Source of the DNA: Galactobacter sp.
Lineage (GTDB): Bacteria > Actinomycetota > Actinomycetes > Actinomycetales > Micrococcaceae
Direction: 5' to 3'
Length of the DNA: 8,598 bases
Assembly (NCBI GenBank): GCA_022712075.1
Contig: JALAHE010000276.1
Span: forward strand, 1 to 8,598
Shown here: positions 1-8,116 of the stretch, in pieces
Position numbering within the stretch: position 1 is the stretch's first letter
How the letters are laid out: each line of letters opens with the position of its first letter
Notes under the pieces: generated by a model
Seen by the model: only the letters and a program-made list of their open reading frames with translations
What the model was told of the DNA's origin: nothing
Database searches by the model: none
Program-made: the position numbers and the translations under genes

Positions 1-1
1 C

Positions 2-943
2 ACCGACGGTGTGGGCACCAAGGTCGCCATCGCGCAGGCCATGGACAAGCACGACACCATCGGCTTCGACCTCGTCGGCATGGTCGTTGACGACATCGTG
101 GTGGTCGGCGCCGAGCCGCTCGTCATGACCGACTACATCGCCACGGGCAAGGTCATCCCCGAGCGCGTCGCCGCGATCGTCTCCGGCATCGCCGCCGCCT
201 GCCAGGTGGCCGGCACGGCGCTGGTCGGCGGCGAGCCCGCCGAGCACCCGGGCCTGCTCGGCCCCGACGAGTACGACGTCGCGGGTGCCGCGACGGGCGT
301 GGTCGAGGCCGACGCCCTGCTTGGCCCCGAGCGCGTCAAGGCGGGCGACGTCGTCGTCGCGATGGCCTCCTCCGGCCTGCACTCCAACGGCTACTCCCTG
401 GTCCGCCGCGTCATCAACCACGCCGGCTGGGCCCTTGACCGTGAGGTCTCCGAGCTGGGCCGCACGCTCGGCGAGGAGCTCCTGGAGCCCACCAAGGTCT
501 ACGCGGGCGACTGCCTCGACCTCATGCGCTTCCTGAACACGGCTCCGGCCGCCGGCATCGCCCCGCTGCACGGCTTCTCGCACATCACGGGCGGTGGCTT
601 CGCCGCCAACCTGGCGCGCGTGCTCCCCACGGGCCTGGCCGCCACGGTGGACCGCGGCACCTGGACGCTGCCCCCGATCTTCTCGCTCGTCTCCCAGCTG
701 GGCAACGTGCCGCAGGCTGACCTGGAGCGCACGCTGAACGTGGGCGTGGGCATGGTCGCGATCGTGGAGGCCGACAAGGCCGACGCCGCGATCGAGCGCC
801 TCGCCGCCCGCGGTTCCAAGGCCTGGGTGGCCGGTGAGGTCACCGAGCTCTCCGACGAGATCCTGGCCGATCCCGAGACCGTCCAGGGCGCCAAGGGCGT
901 CGACGGCGGCGCGGTGCGCCTGACGGGCTCCTACGCGGCCTGA
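2..943 (+). CDS. purM: Phosphoribosylformylglycinamidine cyclo-ligase (AIR synthetase), 5'-truncated by window edge
   Basis: PurM converts formylglycinamidine ribonucleotide to aminoimidazole ribonucleotide with ATP, the fifth step of cytosolic de novo purine synthesis. The frame is open from the window edge and starts inside the conserved TDGVGTK motif, so roughly 60 N-terminal residues lie upstream; 313 residues remain. Family signatures follow in order: DDIVVVGAEPLVMTDYIATG, a GGEPAEHPG segment (the family usually reads GGETAE(M/H)PG, so the Thr-to-Pro change is a small oddity), SSGLHSNGYSLVR, HITGGGF and NVGVGMV near the C-terminus. The GTG at base 11 is an internal valine codon of the motif, not a start. 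The stop TGA is followed 13 nt later by a strong terminator, so this is the last gene of its transcript. Recognition is certain from the motifs and their order. Confidence 0.97.
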   Translation, partial: TDGVGTKVAIAQAMDKHDTIGFDLVGMVVDDIVVVGAEPLVMTDYIATGKVIPERVAAIVSGIAAACQVAGTALVGGEPAEHPGLLGPDEYDVAGAATGVVEADALLGPERVKAGDVVVAMASSGLHSNGYSLVRRVINHAGWALDREVSELGRTLGEELLEPTKVYAGDCLDLMRFLNTAPAAGIAPLHGFSHITGGGFAANLARVLPTGLAATVDRGTWTLPPIFSLVSQLGNVPQADLERTLNVGVGMVAIVEADKADAAIERLAARGSKAWVAGEVTELSDEILADPETVQGAKGVDGGAVRLTGSYAA

Positions 944-956
944 TTCTTCGGCTCTG

Positions 957-993
957 CGGCCCGGTTCCTTCTTCGGAAGGGGCCGGGCCGTTT
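957..993 (+). terminator. Rho-independent terminator of purM with UUCG tetraloop
   Basis: The arms 957-971 and 976-990 pair over 15 positions, with two G-U pairs, around a C(TTCG)G tetraloop at 972-975. TTT follows at 991-993. UUCG loops closed by C-G are exceptionally stable in RNA. The hairpin begins 13 nt after the purM stop and is well placed to end that transcript, although the U-run is short. Confidence 0.88.
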
Positions 994-1046
994 GCTGTGT
1001 CCGGGGGCGTGCGGGGTGTGAGGTTTCGGTGGCGTCCCTCAGCGAC

Positions 1047-1100
1047 TTTGCGTGCCTTGCGCCGCGAAGCGGGGCGCCTTGACGACGCAAGGCACGCAAA
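1047..1100. repeat. 15-bp inverted repeat (hairpin) related in core sequence to the downstream duplicated element
   Basis: Bases 1047-1061 and 1086-1100 are perfect reverse complements, with a 24-nt loop. The arm contains GTGCCTTG, which is also in the arms of the 198-nt repeat starting at 1111, so this is probably a diverged relative or an extra module of the same element. It is present only upstream of copy A. Copy B has the small membrane gene at the equivalent place. There is no T-run, so it is not a classical terminator. No protein-coding sequence is convincing here. Confidence 0.7.
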
Positions 1101-1110
1101 CTCCGCGGTG

Positions 1111-1308
1111 CCCGAGCATTCGCGAGTGCCTTGTGCCCGCAGACCCGTTCCGCGAGTGGCTTGTGTCGCCGCCTGGGCGTTTGTGGCGACACAACGCACT
1201 CGCGCGCGTGGCGAATCGACACACGGCACTCGCGGGCGAGGCTGCGCGGCGACTTGGAGTGCGAAATGCGCTGAAGGGGCTCCGCTTGAGCGCATTTCGC
1301 ACTCCAAG
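1111..1308. repeat. Structured intergenic direct repeat, copy A (198 nt)
   Basis: This block aligns without gaps to 1609-1806 at a constant offset of 498 nt, with 24 differences by hand count (about 88% identity). It contains nested palindromes. The outer arms are 1122-1135 and 1220-1233 (one mismatch), and the inner arms are 1152-1170 and 1185-1203 (two adjacent mismatches). A separate perfect 23-bp stem pairs 1250-1272 with 1289-1311 around a 16-nt loop. All four arms of the first structure share the core GCGAGTG(C/G)CTTGTG, in +,+,-,- orientation. The family is unknown to me. It could be a dispersed palindromic element or MITE-like repeat, a structured RNA, or a protein-binding array. Open frames cross it but do not look coding. 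Confidence 0.9.
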
Positions 1309-1341
1309 TCGGTGCGGTCGCGGTGCAGTACCGCGGTGCGT

Positions 1342-1370
1342 GTGACCTGGCGCATGGCGTGCGCTAACGT
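1342..1370 (+). promoter_or_regulatory. Possible promoter of the small membrane protein gene
   Basis: GTGACC at 1342-1347 resembles a -35 box (4 of 6 bases). After a 17-nt spacer, TAACGT at 1365-1370 fits the actinobacterial TANNNT -10 pattern. The predicted start of transcription is near 1377, giving a leader of about 20 nt that contains AAGGAG at 1386-1391. It lies just after repeat copy A. The match is moderate and unproven. Confidence 0.4.
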
Positions 1371-1395
1371 GAGGATCCCCGTATCAAGGAGCGTC

Positions 1396-1596
1396 GTGAA
1401 GAATCCCCGGACGTTGTTGCGCTGGTTGCTGCTCGCCTTCGTGGTGCTCTTCTACCTCGCGTTCGACCAAGCGATCGTGAGCCCCTGGTTCGACGTCTTG
1501 GTCCCGATCGCGGCGCTCGCCTACGCGGGCGTCCTGGCCGCCGTGGTCCTGCGGCGCAGGGGCCGCTCGGTGCCGGCCGCCGAGGCGCGCTCCTAG
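1396..1596 (+). CDS. Small two-helix membrane protein, unknown function (66 aa)
   Basis: I do not recognise this protein. The GTG start at 1396 is chosen because AAGGAG (1386-1391) lies 4 nt upstream; a longer open frame in the same phase runs through repeat copy A and lacks support. The 66-residue product starts MKNPRTLLRW and has two hydrophobic segments, about residues 7-23 and 34-52. A short turn with aspartates and prolines (DQAIVSPWFD) separates them. An RRRG cluster and a short polar tail follow, so the positive-inside rule suggests both ends are cytoplasmic. The gene sits alone between two copies of a structured repeat, with the second copy starting 12 nt after the TAG. Recombination between the repeats would remove it. 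The hydrophobic pattern and clean ribosome site support a real gene, but no role can be assigned. Confidence 0.7.
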   Translation: MKNPRTLLRWLLLAFVVLFYLAFDQAIVSPWFDVLVPIAALAYAGVLAAVVLRRRGRSVPAAEARS

Positions 1597-1608
1597 CGCG
1601 AGCCACGC

Positions 1609-1806
1609 CCCGGGCGTTCGCGAGTGCCTTGTGCTCTCAGACCCGTTTCGCGAGTGGCTTGTGTCGCCGCCTGGGCGTTTTTGGCGACACACCGCACTCG
1701 CGGACACATGGGAACGGCACACGGCACTCGCGGGCGTGGCGGCTCGTGAACTTGGAGTGCGAAATGCGCTGAAGGGGCTCCGCTTGAGCGCATTTCTCAC
1801 TCCAAG
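1609..1806. repeat. Structured intergenic direct repeat, copy B (198 nt)
   Basis: This is the second copy of the element at 1111-1308. The outer arms are 1620-1633 and 1718-1731, the inner arms 1650-1668 and 1683-1701. The long hairpin pairs 1751-1770 with 1787-1806, with a single mismatch caused by T at 1797. The 16-nt loop between those arms (1771-1786) is identical to that of copy A. Of 24 differences between copies, only two fall inside arms; ten cluster in the linker between the inner and outer 3' arms. The copy starts 12 nt after the small membrane gene and ends 83 nt from the convergent sirtuin stop, so it could also act as a transcription boundary, although T-runs are lacking. Confidence 0.9.
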
Positions 1807-1889
1807 CCGGGGCGGAGACCGGGCTTTCGCGGGCTGAGGCTGGGGCGGGGCTCAAGGCCCGACGGCGTGGAGTCGCCTCCCAGCGCGGC

Positions 1890-2861
1890 CTAGCGGCCGG
1901 CGCGGCGCAGGGCAGCGTCAAGCTCCTCGAGCGCGGGCGCCGCCTGGGTCCGCCACAGCGTCTCCACGCGGGCGTCGGCCCGCCCGGGCCCGCCGTTGAT
2001 CACCGAGACGTGCTGGCCGCGCTTCTGGGCGTCCAGGACAAATCGATAGCCGGACATGACGGCGAGCGAGGAACCGACCACCAGTAGGGACGTCGAGGCG
2101 GCCTTGAGCTCCTCGGCCCGCTCGCGCGTGGGTGCGGGCACGTTCTCGCCGAAGTAGACCACCGAGGGCTTGAGCCGGTCGGAGCCGCAGACGAGGCACG
2201 TCACGGTGTGGAAGCGGGCCACGGTCTCGGCGTCGAGGGACACATCGCCGTCGGCGTTGACGTCGAGCGCGGTCAGCTTCACGTTCACCGACTCCCGGTA
2301 GCCGGGGTTGGCCTCCTCGAGCCGGCGCTCGAAGGACGCGCGCGGCTCGGCGTTGCCGCAATCGAGGCAGATCACCGAGCGCATGTCGCCGTGCAGAGCC
2401 ACCACGTCGGTGGCGCCCGCGGCGGCGTGCAGGCCGTCGACGTTTTGCGTCACGATGCCGCTCAACAACCCGCGCCGCTGCCAATCGGCCACAATGTGGT
2501 GGGAGATGTTCGGGCGCGCCTGGCCCATGAGCCGGGTGCCAACGAAGCCGCGGGCCCAGTAACGCTGGCGCGCCTCGGGGTCGGCCTGGAACTCCTGGTA
2601 GGTCATGGGGCGCGAGCGGCGCAGGGAGCCCTGCGGGCCGCGGTAGTCGGGAATGCCTGAGTCCGTTGAAATGCCGGCACCCGTCAGCAACAACACGTTC
2701 CCTGCCAGGAGCTGCTCAAGCACTGCCTCGCGGGCCAGCGAGGGTTCCGTGGGCTCGGCGGTGTGCTCCACGACCCTGTCCAGGCTGCGCAGCGCCGCCC
2801 GGTGAGCGGCGCTCAGGCGCGCGTCCTCGAACTGGGGTTGTGGATCGTGACGGCTTGGCAT
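1890..2861 (-). CDS. NAD-dependent protein deacylase, class II-like sirtuin (Sir2 family)
   Basis: Sirtuins remove acyl groups from lysines while consuming NAD, giving nicotinamide and O-acyl-ADP-ribose. The 323-residue protein shows the NAD-binding GAGIS at 61-65, DYRG at 72-75, TQNVD at 138-142, catalytic His157 in LHGD, zinc cysteines C165/C168 and C222/C225, GSS at 263-265 and ING at 288-290. The GAGISTDSGIPDYRG form and the long gap (53 residues) between zinc pairs resemble class II (SIRT4-like) enzymes; the preferred acyl group cannot be read from this. The ATG at 2861 is preferred over a GTG at 2879 because AGAAGGAG lies 6 nt before it, inside the longer version. The 60 residues before GAGIS are charged and have no signal peptide. 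The gene runs alone toward repeat copy B. Confidence 0.95.
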   Translation of the reverse strand: MPSRHDPQPQFEDARLSAAHRAALRSLDRVVEHTAEPTEPSLAREAVLEQLLAGNVLLLTGAGISTDSGIPDYRGPQGSLRRSRPMTYQEFQADPEARQRYWARGFVGTRLMGQARPNISHHIVADWQRRGLLSGIVTQNVDGLHAAAGATDVVALHGDMRSVICLDCGNAEPRASFERRLEEANPGYRESVNVKLTALDVNADGDVSLDAETVARFHTVTCLVCGSDRLKPSVVYFGENVPAPTRERAEELKAASTSLLVVGSSLAVMSGYRFVLDAQKRGQHVSVINGGPGRADARVETLWRTQAAPALEELDAALRRAGR

Positions 2862-3100
2862 CAAAGGCTCCTTCTGCACCGCTCACGCGCGGGCGACCAA
2901 CTCAACGCCGGCTGCAGGGTCCAGATTCCCTCGGAGCACGCCGTGGGGAGCAGTGTCACACCCCAACGTGCCGGCCCACACCCCGGCGCGCCGCGCGCCG
3001 CAGAACCGCGCGCATCCCGGAACCCGGCCCCGCGCCCGGCGGTCGGCCCGGCACCCGGCCCGGCCACCCGCCGTCGTGCATCAGTGCCTGACAGGGGACG
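2862..3100. other. Intergenic region upstream of the sirtuin gene; no gene seen
   Basis: This stretch of about 240 nt separates the sirtuin start from the DUF3073 terminator. It is very GC-rich and dominated by CCGG/GCGC runs. Apart from the sirtuin ribosome-binding site at 2868-2875 I found no convincing -35/-10 pair on either strand. The frames that cross it look like compositional shadows with no start signal. Confidence 0.5.
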
Positions 3101-3136
3101 CGAAAGGGCCGCCCGAGTTCGGGCGGCCCTCTTTCG
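3101..3136 (-). terminator. Terminator of the DUF3073 gene
   Basis: The core arms 3106-3115 and 3120-3129 pair perfectly (10 G-C pairs). The A-T pair 3116/3119 inside leaves a very tight loop. CGAAA at 3101-3105 pairs with TTTCG at 3132-3136 around a two-base bulge. Read on the minus strand, the hairpin begins 21 nt after the DUF3073 stop and is followed by a short T-containing tail. It may also work in the other direction. Confidence 0.82.
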
Positions 3137-3157
3137 CTTGCCTAGGGACAAGGAACG

Positions 3158-3391
3158 TCAACCGCGGCGCGGTTCGTCCTCGTCATCCTCGACATCGTAC
3201 TTCGACGTGTACTCCGCGTACTCGTCATCCTCGTCGACCTCGTCGGCGGGTTCCACCCACTCGGTCGGCTGCGGATAACCCCCGCCGCTCCCCAGCTCTC
3301 GCTCGAGTGCATGCAGGTCCGTGCCCGGGGAGTAGTACTTCATCTCCCGGGCCTGCCGCGTCGCTTTTGCCTTCTGACGGCCGCGCCCCAT
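3158..3391 (-). CDS. DUF3073 family protein (actinobacterial, function unknown)
   Basis: The 77-residue protein opens with the family's typical MGRGRQKAKATRQAREMKYY, a basic N-terminal segment followed by SPGTDLHALERELG. The C-terminal half is strongly acidic (EVDEDDEYAEY, DVEDDEDE), so the chain is highly polarised in charge and probably partly disordered. The start at 3391 fits the family N-terminus and has an AAGGGGGT ribosome site 6 nt upstream; a start nine codons earlier would add an atypical leader. DUF3073 proteins are common in Actinomycetota and, from memory, often lie near purM. Here the gene has its own terminator, and the clpB terminator lies upstream, so it is probably transcribed alone. 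No molecular role is established, so none is given. Confidence 0.93.
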   Translation of the reverse strand: MGRGRQKAKATRQAREMKYYSPGTDLHALERELGSGGGYPQPTEWVEPADEVDEDDEYAEYTSKYDVEDDEDEPRRG

Positions 3392-3497
3392 GGCGTGACC
3401 CCCTTTTTCGCTCGACATCGGGGCAGGTCCCCCGTGTTAGCGGAAGAGGCCCCAATGGATGTGTAAATGTTCCGTGCTCCTAAGCGTACACGGTGAG

Positions 3498-3536
3498 GAA
3501 GGGCCGTCGGGGTGTGGCGCACCCCGACGGCCCTTC
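3498..3536 (-). terminator. Terminator of clpB
   Basis: A perfect 17-bp stem pairs 3498-3514 with 3520-3536 around a 5-nt loop. It starts 13 nt after the clpB stop codon when read on the minus strand. The tail has only two T residues, so ending may depend on stem strength. It also shields DUF3073 from clpB read-through. Confidence 0.85.
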
Positions 3537-3549
3537 GCTCAAAGCGGAC

Positions 3550-6213
<2,664 letters not shown>

Positions 6214-6271
6214 GCTTGTCCTTTCTCCTCGTCTGGGGCCCGACGGCGAGTGGCCGCGGGAGCGTGTCCAG

Positions 6272-6293
6272 CCGGGTCCCTGACGGGGCCCGG
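6272..6293 (-). other. Hairpin in the probable clpB 5' leader
   Basis: Arms 6272-6280 and 6285-6293 pair with one imperfect position around a TGAC loop. If transcription starts just inside the HAIR site, this hairpin sits near the 5' end of a leader of about 85 nt and well away from the ribosome-binding site at 6219-6224. It may stabilise the mRNA. I see no pairing that would mask the ribosome site. Confidence 0.4.
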
Positions 6294-6300
6294 ATTCAAA

Positions 6301-6321
6301 CTTGAGTCTACTTCACTCAAC
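6301..6321. promoter_or_regulatory. HAIR element (HspR operator) and probable clpB promoter
   Basis: The sequence is CTTGAGT, seven bases, then ACTCAAC. The established HAIR consensus is CTTGAGT-N7-ACTCAAG, so 13 of 14 defined bases match. HspR is the actinobacterial repressor of dnaK and clpB operons. On the minus strand the site contains TAGACT (plus-strand 6305-6310), a good TANNNT -10 candidate, so bound HspR would block RNA polymerase; I could not find a clear -35. The site lies 87 nt before the clpB start and 68 nt before the divergent regulator gene. hspR itself is not in the window. Confidence 0.88.
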
Positions 6322-6378
6322 TATTGGAAGACAGGGGTTATTCCGGGCGGGGAGGTGAATTTCTGGGGCGCCTGTGAC

Positions 6379-6404
6379 ATTGTGTGCGTATGCACGCACA
6401 CAAT
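6379..6404. promoter_or_regulatory. Inverted-repeat operator over the start codon of the nickel/cobalt sensor gene
   Basis: ATTGTGTGCGT (6379-6389) and ACGCACACAAT (6394-6404) are perfect 11-bp inverted arms around ATGC. The ATG start codon of the regulator is at 6390-6392 in the centre. The size and dyad symmetry suit an ArsR/SmtB dimer pair, and its position suggests autorepression. Binding by this regulator is inferred, not shown. Confidence 0.72.
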
Positions 6405-6755
6405 GACGAACAACTAGGCCCGGTTGAACCCGAGTTCGTCGACCTCGCCGCCGAGGTCTTCGCCCTGCTCGCCGATCCCACGCGCATCCGCATCCTCCTG
6501 GAACTGGATCGCGCCGGAGAACTGGCGGTCGGCGAGCTCGCCGCCGCGCTGGAGAAGCCGCGCACCGGCGTCTCGCAGCACCTCGCGCGCCTGCGCATGG
6601 CGCGCATGGTGACCACGCGCCACGAGGGGACCAAGGTGCTCTACGCCCTCGTGGACGAGCACCCCGTGCGCGTCATCGCCGAGGCCGTCCGCCAGGCCGA
6701 GCACGCCGTCTCCGACGGCACGCAGCCGCCCCGCCACCACCGCCCGCGCGCCTGA
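6390..6755 (+). CDS. ArsR/SmtB-family metal sensor, KmtR/NmtR-like (nickel/cobalt)
   Basis: This 121-residue winged-helix repressor likely releases DNA when Ni(II) or Co(II) binds. The HTH core includes ADPTRIRILLEL (29-40) and the recognition stretch TGVSQHLARLRMARMV (59-74). From memory, Mycobacterium tuberculosis KmtR uses H88, E101, H102, H110 and H111. Here H91, E104, H105, H116 and H117 fall in the same order, with identical H-E spacing (13) and an RHHR tail. NmtR's D-x-H pair is also present (D89, H91), but its next histidine is replaced by Q102. The N-terminal MHAH could add ligands, as in NmtR. An in-frame TGA at 6375 limits the start to GTG 6384 or ATG 6390. ATG matches family length; neither has a good ribosome site, so the mRNA may be leaderless. 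The MFS gene follows after 73 nt. Confidence 0.88.
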   Translation: MHAHNDEQLGPVEPEFVDLAAEVFALLADPTRIRILLELDRAGELAVGELAAALEKPRTGVSQHLARLRMARMVTTRHEGTKVLYALVDEHPVRVIAEAVRQAEHAVSDGTQPPRHHRPRA

Positions 6756-6828
6756 GGCGCGCACCCGCCGTCGTGCACCCAGCCGAACCACACACCCCAC
6801 GCCACGCAGCACCTCAGAAAGCCGCCCC

Positions 6829-8046
6829 ATGCTCAGCGTCCTGAAGCACCCCGTCTACGCCAAGCTCTTTGCCGCGCAGGTCATCGCGCTCATCGGCACA
6901 GGCCTGCTCACCGTGGCCCTCGGCCTGCTCGCGTTCGACCTGGCCGGCGCCAACGGCGGCGCCGTCATGGGCCTGGCCATGACGATCAAGATGGTTGCCT
7001 ACGTCGCCGTGGCACCCGTCATCGCCGCACTCACCGCGCGGCTTCCGCGCAAGCCGCTGCTCATCACGGCCGACCTGGTCCGCGCGGCCGTGGCGCTGTG
7101 CCTGCCGTTCGTCACCGAGGCGTGGCAGATCTACGTGCTGATCTTCCTACTGCAATCGGCCTCGGCCACGTTCACGCCGGCGTTCCAGGCGCTCATCCCC
7201 TCGGTCCTCCCGCGGGAGGCCGACTACACGCGGGCCCTTTCGCTCTCGCGCCTCGCCTACGATCTCGAGGCGCTCGCCAGCCCCGCCCTCGCGGCCCTTC
7301 TGCTCGCCGTCATGAGCTACCACAACCTCTTCGCGGGGACCGTGGTGGGCTTCCTCGGCTCGGCGCTCCTCGTGCTTCTCACGCGGCTCCCCGCGATCGC
7401 CCCGCCGGACCCGAGCGGCTTCTTCGACCGCCTCACGCGCGGCGTGCGGACGTTCTTTGCCGTGCGTGAGCTGCGCGGCCTGCTAGCCCTGAACTTCGTC
7501 GTCGCCACGAGCACCGCCATGGTCATCGTGAACACGGTGGTCATGGTCAAGGGCGGTTTGGGCGGTACCCAGCCCGACGCCGCGCTCCTCCTCGGCGCCA
7601 ACGGCGCCGGTTCCATGGTGGTCGCCTTAGTGATGCCGCGGCTCCTCGAGCGGGTCGACGATCACCGCGTCATGCGGTGGGGCGCGGCCCTCCTGCCGGT
7701 GGGCTTGGCCTGCGCCGCGGCCGCGCTGCTCTGGACGTCGGGGGCCACACGGTGGATTCTCCTCCTGGCCGTGTGGTTCCTGCTTGGAGCCGCCACCTCG
7801 GCGGCCCTCACGCCGTCCTCGCGGCTGTTGCGGCGCAACACCGACGAGCGCAGCGCGCCCGCCGTGTTCGCGGCGCAGTTCTCGCTCTCCCACGCCTGCT
7901 ACCTCGTCACCTACCCCCTGGCCGGCACCCTCGGCGCGCTCTGGGGACTGCCGGGCGTCGCGGTGCTCCTCGCGGGGCTCGGCGCGGTGGGCGTGGTGAT
8001 CTTGGCGCGGGCGTGGCCCTTGAAGGGCACGACGGCGGGCGGCTAG
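6829..8046 (+). CDS. MFS efflux transporter, probable nickel/cobalt exporter
   Basis: The 405-residue protein has about 12 hydrophobic segments in two halves, a central cytoplasmic loop at roughly 186-215, and a basic TARLPRKPLL stretch at 69-78 after helix 2, which is the usual motif A position of the major facilitator superfamily. It resembles the DHA3/NreB-like branch, which includes nickel exporters and drug pumps; unlike NreB it has no histidine-rich C-terminal tail. It follows a KmtR-like sensor on the same strand, 73 nt downstream, with only a weak AGAAAG ribosome site at 6816-6821. The pair is best read as a metal-inducible efflux unit moving ions out of the cytoplasm. The substrate is inferred from the regulator and not from the transporter sequence; a drug or other substrate is possible. 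Confidence 0.85.
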   Translation: MLSVLKHPVYAKLFAAQVIALIGTGLLTVALGLLAFDLAGANGGAVMGLAMTIKMVAYVAVAPVIAALTARLPRKPLLITADLVRAAVALCLPFVTEAWQIYVLIFLLQSASATFTPAFQALIPSVLPREADYTRALSLSRLAYDLEALASPALAALLLAVMSYHNLFAGTVVGFLGSALLVLLTRLPAIAPPDPSGFFDRLTRGVRTFFAVRELRGLLALNFVVATSTAMVIVNTVVMVKGGLGGTQPDAALLLGANGAGSMVVALVMPRLLERVDDHRVMRWGAALLPVGLACAAAALLWTSGATRWILLLAVWFLLGAATSAALTPSSRLLRRNTDERSAPAVFAAQFSLSHACYLVTYPLAGTLGALWGLPGVAVLLAGLGAVGVVILARAWPLKGTTAGG

Positions 8047-8116
8047 ACCCGCACTCCCCGTCACGCGGGCGCCGGCACCGCACCGGCAGGCGCGGCCGGG
8101 GACGGACGGCCCGGCG

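Noticed and set aside
1039..1302. Open minus-strand frame through repeat copy A beginning MRNALKRSPFSAF, with a similar frame in copy B (1384-1800)
   Set aside because: The two peptides differ at many residues while the DNA palindrome arms are conserved. There is no ribosome site, and the start lies inside a hairpin arm that also gives MRNALK on the other strand. It looks like a by-product of palindromic GC-rich DNA.
997..1395. Upstream extension of the small membrane protein frame
   Set aside because: The extension is basic, runs through the purM terminator flank and repeat copy A, and has no ribosome site. The start at 1396 has AAGGAG and fits the membrane topology.
6355..6417. 20-codon cysteine-containing leader frame (contains CDIVCVC) overlapping the metal sensor start
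   Set aside because: The only Shine-Dalgarno-like sequence abuts its GTG with no spacing, and the codons overlap the operator palindrome, which alone explains the repeated TGTG/CACA composition. Not supported as a peptide.
8047..8116. Hairpin-like GCCGG...CCGGC sequence between the convergent MFS and arsR genes
   Set aside because: The stem is only about 5 bp and no T-run follows on either strand, so I could not support a terminator call although one is expected here.
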